This document shows positions 1 to 6,181 of a stretch of 18,298 bases of DNA, piece by piece (within the stretch, counting starts at the first letter, position 1; each line of letters begins with the position of its first letter). The stretch is taken from positions 1 to 18,298 of the forward strand of contig JBBQMD010000055.1 in assembly GCA_038328575.1 (NCBI GenBank), given 5' to 3'. The notes beneath the pieces are model-generated. The model was not told where the DNA came from. It did not search any database and saw only the letters and a list, made by a program, of their open reading frames with translations. This DNA is from JACVCS01 sp038328575 (GTDB lineage: Bacteria > Planctomycetota > Phycisphaerae > Phycisphaerales > UBA1924). The position numbers and the translations under genes were made by a program.

Positions 1-1
1 C

Positions 2-265
2 CCGTACGTCAGCAATGTCGTCCCGGCGTATGTCGGCGAATGGCCCGAGGCCACCGAGCGCTGCGAGCCGGGCACACTGGTCGCAGTGGAGCCGATGATC
101 GCGGTGAGCACCGGCGACACCAAGCACGCGCGCAAGAACGACTGGCCCGTCCTCACCGCCGACGGCAGCATGAGCGTTCACTACGAGCACGATGTGCTCA
201 TCGGCGACCATGGCCCGCGCGTGCTGACCGATGGCATGCAAGAGCTGCCAGATGTGGTGGGGTAA
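2..265 (+). CDS. map: Methionine aminopeptidase type I, C-terminal part (5' end outside window)
   Basis: This removes the initiator methionine from nascent proteins in the cytoplasm. Only the last 87 codons are in the window; the frame is open from the left edge and stops at TAA 263-265. The segments VEPMI, the tryptophan-containing loop before VLTADGS, and HYEHDVLI followed by GPRVLTDG match the C-terminal half of type I MetAP. The Glu of VEPMI and the Glu of HYEHD correspond to the last two of the five metal ligands; the two Asp and the His ligands lie upstream, outside the window. The gene converges on the HNH gene with 61 nt between the stops, and I see no clear terminator there. The family call is firm; the N-terminal architecture cannot be judged. 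Confidence 0.93.
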   Translation, partial: PYVSNVVPAYVGEWPEATERCEPGTLVAVEPMIAVSTGDTKHARKNDWPVLTADGSMSVHYEHDVLIGDHGPRVLTDGMQELPDVVG

Positions 266-326
266 CGCGGAACATTCGATCTCCAGTCCGCAACGACGAA
301 AATGAAGTATCGAACTCGCGCACAGT

Positions 327-1151
327 CTACCGATTCTGCCCAAGTATTGTTTGCAGTTCTTCTATACTCATCGCTTCACCGCGGATGTGCAACATCCTAT
401 GGCAGTTAGAGCAAACGGGCATCACTCGATCTTCGGTCGTGACTTGACTTCCGCCTCGACCTGCGATGCCGTCAATATGGTGAAGCTCGATAAATTCTTG
501 ACCATAAGTTGTCACAAAACTAAACCCGCAAACTCTGCATCGAAGTTTCGGATCTTGGCTAAGCCATTGCTGCTTAACTTGTGATGAAAAGGACGAATTA
601 CGAATGGCTTCATACGAGATTACCAACCGCCGCTCGCCTTCTCTTGCACTGAGTGCAGCTTCGCCCGTCCCGACGTCCGAGGTTTGTGGGCCAGGCGAAC
701 CAACTTCTGCGCTTCTCTTGATCGAGTTGTCCACTCGCGGAAGCTCCATGAAACGCCACTTCGCCTGCTTAATTTGACGCATGCTGTCGGGCCCAGCGAC
801 ACGAGACGCATAACTTTCAAGCGTTGTAGCTAGCTCAGGGCTTTCCAACCACGACTGTTTGACGACAGTCTCTATCCTTGCATTGACGTTTCCATGAAAC
901 TGGACACCCTCGTAAACGCCATTCTTCGCATTCAAATAACGCTTGGCCGTCATTCCTGTAAAGCCAGCAAACTTTGCATTAGCAAATGCTTGCAGTTCGG
1001 CATCGTAAACCCAATAACTCGCGTTCCGGAAGAGATTCAACTCCTTCATAATCTCTAGTTTATCGATCCAGCCCGTATCGAAGGACGCGATGTTCTCGCG
1101 AATGTCTTGAAGCGACTCAACTTTCGACATTTCAACACTGTCATCGTTCAT
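327..1151 (-). CDS. HNH endonuclease, restriction type (probable defence gene)
   Basis: A protein of 274 aa ending in a complete zinc-bound HNH nuclease domain: CRVC (C205, C208), IELHH (H224, H225), then the pair in CSNCH (C247, C250, H251) and H255. The order CxxC, E-[LV]-HH, CxxCH is that of the McrA-like restriction HNH family, which cuts DNA, often modified or foreign. Residues 1-130 form a separate module (YWVYD, GFTGMTAKRY) that may supply specificity; 145-175 looks like a flexible linker. The start ATG is at 1149-1151, with only a weak Shine-Dalgarno (CTTGAG); an ATG at residue 8 is the alternative. The gene stands alone: no methylase or partner is next to it. GC is far lower than in its neighbours (hand counts of 45-47% in 961-1080 against about 65% in pnp), so recent transfer is likely. 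The nuclease family is clear; the role in defence is inferred. Confidence 0.85.
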   Translation of the reverse strand: MNDDSVEMSKVESLQDIRENIASFDTGWIDKLEIMKELNLFRNASYWVYDAELQAFANAKFAGFTGMTAKRYLNAKNGVYEGVQFHGNVNARIETVVKQSWLESPELATTLESYASRVAGPDSMRQIKQAKWRFMELPRVDNSIKRSAEVGSPGPQTSDVGTGEAALSAREGERRLVISYEAIRNSSFSSQVKQQWLSQDPKLRCRVCGFSFVTTYGQEFIELHHIDGIAGRGGSQVTTEDRVMPVCSNCHRMLHIRGEAMSIEELQTILGQNR

Positions 1152-1206
1152 CTCAAGAGACTAGTCGATGGCATGGCTCATGGCGATGCTGTACGCGCGT
1201 GTGAAT

Positions 1207-1224
1207 AACGTGTTGGCAACGTGT
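1207..1224. repeat. Tandem AACGTGT direct repeat upstream of the HNH gene
   Basis: AACGTGT occurs at 1207-1213 and again at 1218-1224, an 11-nt period (one helical turn). It lies 56-73 nt upstream of the HNH start codon. The spacing suits a regulator binding the same face of the helix twice, but two 7-mers may also arise by chance. Confidence 0.4.
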
Positions 1225-1297
1225 CATCACCTTTTACAATAAACTGTGGATCGGCGTAGCCGCGACCGGTTGGAGGAGAAAGCGATCCAAGCGGACT

Positions 1298-1588
1298 TCA
1301 GCGTCTCGGTGAGCGCGAGTACTGCTTCTTCGCCTCGGCGGGGTCTTCGCTGGGCTCGTCGATGCGGGCGATTCGGCTGGCGTTCCAGCCCTTGTCGCCG
1401 CGCTCGGCGTCGTACAGCACGCGGCTGGCGTCGCGCAGCACGCGGAAGCCGTCGCCTTCGATCTTGCTGAAATGGGCAAAGATGTCCTGGCCCTCCGGCC
1501 CGATGATGAAGCCGAACCCCTTCTTGGGGTCGAACCACTTCACGGTGCCTTCGGTGTTGACGATCTTGTCGGGAGTATTGGCAGACAT
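1298..1588 (-). CDS. Cold-shock domain protein (CspA family) with a short C-terminal tail
   Basis: A 96-aa single-stranded nucleic-acid binding protein that acts as an RNA chaperone in the cytoplasm. The cold-shock domain starts with GTVKWFDPKKGFGFI, which contains RNP1 (KGFGFI, residues 23-28). RNP2 is DIFAHFS (35-41), with Ala in place of the usual Val before His. The core is longer than a minimal Csp (about 70 aa): an insert around residues 47-66 precedes the last strand, and the end is charged (PAEAKKQYSRSPRR). The start is well supported: GAGGAA at 1594-1599 lies 5 nt upstream of the ATG. It is probably a single-gene unit, since pnp upstream has its own terminator and the HNH gene downstream differs in composition. 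The family call is safe; whether expression is induced by cold cannot be told. Confidence 0.93.
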   Translation of the reverse strand: MSANTPDKIVNTEGTVKWFDPKKGFGFIIGPEGQDIFAHFSKIEGDGFRVLRDASRVLYDAERGDKGWNASRIARIDEPSEDPAEAKKQYSRSPRR

Positions 1589-1601
1589 ATCGCTTCCTCA
1601 C

Positions 1602-1627
1602 GCGTGGTCGGTCTTAGCATACCACGC
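1602..1627. repeat. Inverted repeat around the csp -10 region
   Basis: GCGTGGT at 1602-1608 and its exact complement ACCACGC at 1621-1627 are separated by 12 nt. The right arm overlaps the proposed -10 box of the cold-shock gene and the left arm lies in its leader. It could be an operator, or a hairpin at the 5' end of the mRNA. Confidence 0.4.
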
Positions 1628-1644
1628 CGCTCGCCCTAGGTCAT
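1616..1644 (-). promoter_or_regulatory. Candidate promoter of the cold-shock gene
   Basis: Read on the minus strand: a -35-like ATGACC (1639-1644), a 17-nt spacer, then TATGCT (1616-1621) preceded by TGG, giving an extended -10 (TGnTATGCT). Transcription would start near 1609, leaving a leader of about 20 nt. The matches to sigma-70 consensus are partial. Confidence 0.35.
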
Positions 1645-1729
1645 ACAACCTTTCGCACAATTTCGCCGCCGGGTTGCCAAACAAGGCTGTCGGGGGGCAT
1701 GATTTTGGCGGGGGTGGGCGTCTGGGTCA

Positions 1730-1758
1730 AGAAAATGGCCCGCCAGAAGGCGGGCCAT
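1730..1758 (-). terminator. Intrinsic terminator of pnp
   Basis: A perfect 10-bp GC-rich stem (arms 1735-1744 and 1749-1758) with a 4-nt loop. On the minus strand it is followed by ATTTTCTT, a U-rich tail. It begins 39 nt after the pnp stop codon and separates pnp from the cold-shock gene. Confidence 0.9.
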
Positions 1759-1797
1759 GCGTTGACAGTTTATCGGGATTCTGAGGCAGGATCGCGA

Positions 1798-4047
1798 TCA
1801 GTCGTTCCGGGCCACGGAGGGCGCTTGTCCGCCGCCACCCTGCGAGCCGCCGCTGCCACCGCCACCGTTGCCGTTGCCGGCGTTGTTGCCACCACCACCG
1901 CCGCCCGCGGCCATCGCGTCATCGCGCATGGCGGCCTTGCGGCTGAGTTTGATGCGGCCCTGGTCGTCCACGAGGATTACCTTGACCTTGATCATGTCGC
2001 CCATCTTGACAACCTCGTTGACGCTCTTCACGAAGCCGTCGGCCAGCTCGGAGATGTGGCACATGCCATCGGTCCCCGGGGCCAGCTCAACGAAGCAGCC
2101 GAAGTCCTTCATTGAGACGACCTTGCCGGTGTAGACGGTGCCGACCTTGATCTCGGCGACGAGCGCTTCGATCTCGGCGCGGGCGCCTTCCATGGATTCG
2201 CCGCTGTTGCTGGCGACCATGACGGTGCCGTCGTCTTCGACCTCGATTGTGACGCTCCACTTGTCCTGGATGGAGCGGATGGTTTTGCCGCCGGGGCCGA
2301 TGAGCTTGCCGATCTTCTCGGGGCTGATCATGATGGTGACCAGTCGCGGGGCGTACATGCTGATCTCGGCGCGAGGCTTGGCGATGACGCTTTCCATGAT
2401 GTCGATGATCTCGAGGCGTCCCTTGCGGGCCTGCTCGAAGATGACCTTGACCTGGTCGAGGTTGACGCCGCGGGTTTTGAGGTCAAGCTGAATGCCGGTG
2501 ATGCCTTCGCGGGTGCCGGAGACCTTGAAGTCCATATCGCCGAAGAAGTCCTCCTCGCCGATGATGTCGGTGACGAAGATTTCCTTGTTGCCGTCGTCAT
2601 CGGTGAAGCGTCCCACGCTGATGCCAGCGCAGGTGGCCTTGATGGGCACGCCGGCGTCCATGAGCGCGAGGCAGCCGCCGCAGACCGAGGCCATGGACGA
2701 CGAGCCGTTGGACTCGGTGATGTCGCTGACCACGCGGATGGTGTAGGGGAACTCGTCGGGGGAGGGGAGGATGCCAAGTAGCGAGCGCTCCGCCAGCGCA
2801 CCGTGCCCGATCTCGCGCCGCCCGGGGGCCATGACGCGCTTCACTTCGCCGGTTGAGAAGGGCGGGAAGTTGTAGTGCAGCATGAACTTCTTGGAGTACT
2901 CGGGCAGCAGGCCGTCGACGATCTGCTCGTCCTTGCCGGTGCCGAGGGTGACGCTGATGAGCGACTGGGTCTCGCCGCGCTGGAAGAAGGCGGAGCCGTG
3001 AGTGCGTGCCAGGACGCCGACCTCGCCGATGATCTTGCGGATCTCGGTGGGGCCGCGACCATCGGCGCGAATCTTCTGCTCCGCGATCAGGCGGCGGGTG
3101 ATCTTCTCTTCGAGGCGCTTGAAGGCCTCCTTGGCGTGTGAGCGACGCTTGAGCGAGTCCTTCCACTGGGAAACGTTGCCGTCGCCCTTCTCGAGGAAGT
3201 GGGTATCCAAATAGGCCTTGCGGAGGGCGTCAACCTTCTGGTTGCGCTCCTGCTTGCTCTTGATCTGGCGGGCGGCGATCATGTCCTTCTCGCAGGTCTT
3301 GGCGGTGAAGGCAGTGATCTCGTCGGTGGGCAGGAAGATCTCGCCCATGACCTTGGGCACGCCGGCCTTCTTGACCAGCTCGTCGATCAGACCCAGGACG
3401 TCCTTGCACTGGTCGTAGCCGAACGTCAGCGCGTCGTGTACGCCCTGCTCGGGAACTTCCGCGGCTCCGACCTCGATCATGTTCAGGCCGTCTTTATGGC
3501 CTGAGATGACTAGATCCAGGTCTGAATACTCCATCTGCGTGACGGTGGGGTTGACCACGAAGCGCGTGCCGTCATCGGTGTGGATGCGAGCGACGCGGAC
3601 GGTGGCGATCGGCCCTTCGAACGGGACGTTGCTGATTGCAAGCGCCGCGGACGCCGCGGTGCCGGCGATCACGTCGGCGTCGTTCTCTTGATCGTGGCTC
3701 AGGACGAAGCACTGGATCAGGATCTCGTCAAAGTATCCATCCGGGAAGAGCGGGCGCACCGGACGATCGATCATGCGCATCGTCAGGATTTCCTTCTCCG
3801 ATGGCGGACCCTCGCGCTTCTTGAATCCACCCGGGAACTTGCCCGCGGCGGAGGTCTTCTCGCGATAGTCGATCGTCAGGCCCAGGAAATCCGTGCCCTC
3901 GCGCGGGGCGCCGCGCGTGACGGTGGCGAGCACGGTGGTGCCGCCGTAGGTCGCCATGACCGCGGCGTTACAGAGCTTGGCGACCTTGCCGGTCTCCAGC
4001 GTGAGCGTGCGCCCGCCGATGTCCTTCTGCACAACAACGTGATTCAT
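1798..4047 (-). CDS. pnp: Polyribonucleotide nucleotidyltransferase (PNPase)
   Basis: A 3'-to-5' phosphorolytic exoribonuclease of mRNA decay, normally a trimer and often part of the degradosome. The 749 aa show the full architecture: a first RNase PH domain (about 10-150, with GKFPGGFKKREG and RPLFP), a helical linker, and the catalytic second RNase PH domain (about 325-550). The latter has SNGSSSMASVCG (phosphate binding) and IGEEDFFGDMDFKVSGT (metal-binding Asp). A KH domain with IGPGGKTI follows (about 570-625), then an S1 domain (about 635-705). The last 35 residues are Gly/Asn rich; such a tail is often a flexible RNA- or protein-binding region. AGGA at 4056-4059 (minus strand) lies 8 nt before the ATG and fixes the start. 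pnp follows rpsO as in many bacteria, with a terminator between them, so readthrough or its own promoter must feed it. Confidence 0.98.
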   Translation of the reverse strand: MNHVVVQKDIGGRTLTLETGKVAKLCNAAVMATYGGTTVLATVTRGAPREGTDFLGLTIDYREKTSAAGKFPGGFKKREGPPSEKEILTMRMIDRPVRPLFPDGYFDEILIQCFVLSHDQENDADVIAGTAASAALAISNVPFEGPIATVRVARIHTDDGTRFVVNPTVTQMEYSDLDLVISGHKDGLNMIEVGAAEVPEQGVHDALTFGYDQCKDVLGLIDELVKKAGVPKVMGEIFLPTDEITAFTAKTCEKDMIAARQIKSKQERNQKVDALRKAYLDTHFLEKGDGNVSQWKDSLKRRSHAKEAFKRLEEKITRRLIAEQKIRADGRGPTEIRKIIGEVGVLARTHGSAFFQRGETQSLISVTLGTGKDEQIVDGLLPEYSKKFMLHYNFPPFSTGEVKRVMAPGRREIGHGALAERSLLGILPSPDEFPYTIRVVSDITESNGSSSMASVCGGCLALMDAGVPIKATCAGISVGRFTDDDGNKEIFVTDIIGEEDFFGDMDFKVSGTREGITGIQLDLKTRGVNLDQVKVIFEQARKGRLEIIDIMESVIAKPRAEISMYAPRLVTIMISPEKIGKLIGPGGKTIRSIQDKWSVTIEVEDDGTVMVASNSGESMEGARAEIEALVAEIKVGTVYTGKVVSMKDFGCFVELAPGTDGMCHISELADGFVKSVNEVVKMGDMIKVKVILVDDQGRIKLSRKAAMRDDAMAAGGGGGGNNAGNGNGGGGSGGSQGGGGQAPSVARND

Positions 4048-4307
4048 ACGACCGATCCTGCTGCAATTGCAGCGCTACACGCCATCGGGCTGCGCGGCTC
4101 GCCCGGGGCAACGGCCCTGGGATCTCTAGCTCGCGCGCGACTGCGACGTGGGGCGGATCGGACTTGCTCGAAAGCAGAGGCATCGGGCTCGTCAGCAAGG
4201 TGGCGGGGGATTGGGGCCGGTCGAAACTTTCGACAGCCCTCGCCAGACGAACAAACAAGCCGGGTGCCCACTGCCACCGGTCAAGCCCGTGGCCCTGGTG
4301 CGAACAG
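4048..4307 (-). other. Long pnp leader / rpsO-pnp intergenic region
   Basis: About 260 nt lie between the rpsO terminator and the pnp start, with no gene on either strand that I would accept. I see two symmetric elements: a 14-nt perfect palindrome at 4060-4073 directly upstream of the pnp Shine-Dalgarno, and an inverted repeat at 4220-4234 (GTCGAAA / TTTCGAC around one base). In enterobacteria this leader is cut by RNase III and bound by PNPase for autocontrol. Whether that holds here is unknown; no long duplex like that of E. coli is obvious by eye. Confidence 0.5.
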
Positions 4308-4347
4308 TGAAAACAAACAGGCCCGCGAGCGTTGACTCACGGGCCTG
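4308..4347 (-). terminator. Intrinsic terminator / attenuator between rpsO and pnp
   Basis: A stem of 12 bp with one C-A mismatch (arms 4318-4329 and 4336-4347) and a 6-nt loop. On the minus strand it is followed by TTTGTTTTC. It starts 14 nt after the rpsO stop codon. Confidence 0.88.
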
Positions 4348-4361
4348 CGAAAAATCGTTGA

Positions 4362-4628
4362 TTACTTGCGGAGGCCCAGGCGGCCGATCAGGTCGAGGTA
4401 GCGCTGCCGATCCGTACGCGCCAAATACCGAAGCAGCCGGTTACGGTTCGCGGCCATCAAAACCAGCCCGCGACGGCTGTGATGATCCTTCTTGTGGATC
4501 TTCAGGTGCTCGGTCAGATCGTTGATGCGCTCGGTCAGGATCGCGACCTGCACCTCGGGCGAGCCGGAATCCTTGGGGTTGATCTGGTACGATTTGACGG
4601 TCTTTGTGCGCTGCTCAACAGTGATCAT
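4362..4628 (-). CDS. rpsO: 30S ribosomal protein S15
   Basis: A primary 16S rRNA binding protein of the central domain of the small subunit. Its 88 aa is the standard bacterial length. The family signature is intact: GSPEVQVAILTERI, LTEHLKIHKKDHHSRRGL, and LVLMAANRNRLLRYLARTD followed by RYLDLIGRLGLRK. The start ATG (4626-4628) is the normal N-terminus of the family even though its Shine-Dalgarno is weak (a GAG 8-10 nt upstream). In E. coli S15 represses its own translation through its leader; the leader here is about 75 nt from the proposed start of transcription, enough for such control, but I cannot identify the structure. A promoter lies upstream and an intrinsic terminator directly downstream. 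Confidence 0.98.
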   Translation of the reverse strand: MITVEQRTKTVKSYQINPKDSGSPEVQVAILTERINDLTEHLKIHKKDHHSRRGLVLMAANRNRLLRYLARTDRQRYLDLIGRLGLRK

Positions 4629-4710
4629 GGATCGTGCTCAAATACGGTCGGCCCACTCAGGATCAGATCAGACGCCCGAACCCTGGCCCTGGTGCGATGG
4701 TTGAAGAGGC

Positions 4711-4739
4711 AATATAGCGCGCCAAATGCCTCGGATCAA
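4711..4739 (-). promoter_or_regulatory. Candidate rpsO promoter
   Basis: On the minus strand, TTGATC (4734-4739), a 17-nt spacer and TATATT (4711-4716). This is the best sigma-70-like match I found in the window (4/6 and 5/6 positions). Transcription would start near 4704, giving a 75-nt leader. It lies between the hydrolase stop codon and rpsO, so rpsO does not depend on hydrolase transcription. Confidence 0.55.
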
Positions 4740-4776
4740 ACCCGAAAGGAGCCCGAAACTGGGCCTTCAGGTGGAA

Positions 4777-5994
4777 CTACTTCTTCTGGACCGGCTCTTT
4801 CGGGGCCTTGGCCTTAATCAGCATCGACACCCGCTCCATCAAATCGTTGGGCACCGGCACCGTCAGGTGATACTGGGCAACACGCCAGGCGCCATCTACC
4901 TTCCGCAGCACGCCCGACCCGCGGCAGACCCCGTGCTTCTCATTGTCCAGGATCTCGCTGAACCAAGCGATGTCGCCAGTCGGTGACAGGTCCACGAATC
5001 GCCCGGTCGACCGCGGCTTGTACGTCCACCCCCGCCCGCGCTTGAACAGTGGCTCGGCGTATGCCCGAAACTCTGACGCCGTCCAGCGCTCGCTCGCATC
5101 GGTGCCGATGAACACGCCCTCGGGAGCGAACAAATCGAAGTAGGCTTTGAGGTCCGCTTTGGCGGCCGCGCTGTGAAACTTGTCCAGCGTTGTCAAGACC
5201 TCGGTGTGAGCCGGCGTCATGGTGCCCTCCACTTTCCGGAGCAGGTCGAGTTGCTTGAGGATCGACGCGCCGGTGATTGACCGAAGGTAGTGCCTCTCGG
5301 TCATGGCAATGTTGAGGCGCACGTCGCCGCCGAGGCGCTTGAGCTCCGCCTCGGTCTGGCGTGCCCCATCAACCCAAGTCATCGAATCGTCGGATCCGAC
5401 ATTCAGCCGCACGGGGATGGACTTGAGTTTGGCGAGCTTGGATGCATCGGTCGGGTGCGGGAAACCGGGGAGCGTGGTGATTGAGGCGATCTTTGACGGA
5501 TCGTTCGTGGCGACTCGGAATGCGGAGATGCCGCCGTTGGAGATGCCAACGACGTGGAACTTGGCGCCCTCGACGGTGACGCGCGATTCGACATCGGCCA
5601 TGAGCGCCGGCATGTGCGCCTCTGAGCCGGTGAAGAACGTGCTCTTGTCCAGGGCCTCGGGGCAGATGATGACCCAAGGTTTGTCTTTCAGGGTGGCGTC
5701 ATCGAACATGACCATGGCCGCGGACATCATTTGGAAGTCCTGCGTTCCGGGCGGCAGCAGGAGCATCACGGGGGCTGGCTTCTTCGGATCGAAGTTGTCG
5801 GGGGTGACGATCGAGTAGCGGATGGAGGTGTTGGCGTCGATGCGCACTTCGCGAAGCTGCCGATCCGGCTCCGCTCGCGCCGGAGGCGCAATGCACAGCG
5901 AGCCGACTGCAATCGCGAGCACGACTGCCCACGGCGTCGTGGGCGCGACTCGTGCGATTGCCCAAACGTGGGCGAGCATTGTGCGAATGATCAT
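4777..5994 (-). CDS. Secreted alpha/beta hydrolase (esterase type) with C-terminal SnoaL-like domain
   Basis: A 405-aa exported protein. Residues 1-41 form a signal peptide with a hydrophobic core (WAVVLAIAVGSLCIA) and a likely signal peptidase I site after ARA. An alpha/beta hydrolase fold follows: VMLLLPPG as the oxyanion-loop region, the nucleophile elbow GISNGG (Ser152), an acidic candidate in NVGSDDS (Asp202/203) and His235 in TERHYL. This order is that of feruloyl/PHB-depolymerase-like esterases. Residues about 264-382 look like a SnoaL/DUF4440-type NTF2 fold (KFHSAAAKADLKAYFDLFA, then GVFIGTDASERWT, ending GAWRVAQYHLTVPVP). The start at 5994 is chosen because AAGGA lies 8 nt upstream and the signal peptide begins there; the frame is open 73 codons further, but that part is Arg/Pro-rich and unlikely to be translated. 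The substrate is unknown. The SnoaL-type domain may be non-catalytic. Confidence 0.85.
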   Translation of the reverse strand: MIIRTMLAHVWAIARVAPTTPWAVVLAIAVGSLCIAPPARAEPDRQLREVRIDANTSIRYSIVTPDNFDPKKPAPVMLLLPPGTQDFQMMSAAMVMFDDATLKDKPWVIICPEALDKSTFFTGSEAHMPALMADVESRVTVEGAKFHVVGISNGGISAFRVATNDPSKIASITTLPGFPHPTDASKLAKLKSIPVRLNVGSDDSMTWVDGARQTEAELKRLGGDVRLNIAMTERHYLRSITGASILKQLDLLRKVEGTMTPAHTEVLTTLDKFHSAAAKADLKAYFDLFAPEGVFIGTDASERWTASEFRAYAEPLFKRGRGWTYKPRSTGRFVDLSPTGDIAWFSEILDNEKHGVCRGSGVLRKVDGAWRVAQYHLTVPVPNDLMERVSMLIKAKAPKEPVQKK

Positions 5995-6181
5995 GCGGAG
6001 ATCCTTGCGAGTGCGAAGGCTGATTGCGAATCGGCGTCTGCGTTCAGCGCGGCGTCTCGCAGGCCTCGGCCCGAAGGCTTCATGAGCGGTGCGTGGGCGC
6101 GGGCGTGGGCGTGGATGGCGTATGCTCGCTGAGCCTCGTTTTTTTCGCGCACTGCCCCCGATGCGCCGGACGTACCAAAGT

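Noticed and set aside
3580..4335. Plus-strand frame of 251 codons over the pnp start and the rpsO-pnp gap
   Set aside because: Half of it is antisense to pnp and the rest covers the leader; it has no Shine-Dalgarno and no plausible protein features.
4741..4770. Possible terminator after the hydrolase gene
   Set aside because: Only a 4-bp GCCC/GGGC stem with a poor T-run (TCCTTT) can be drawn on the minus strand, too weak to call.
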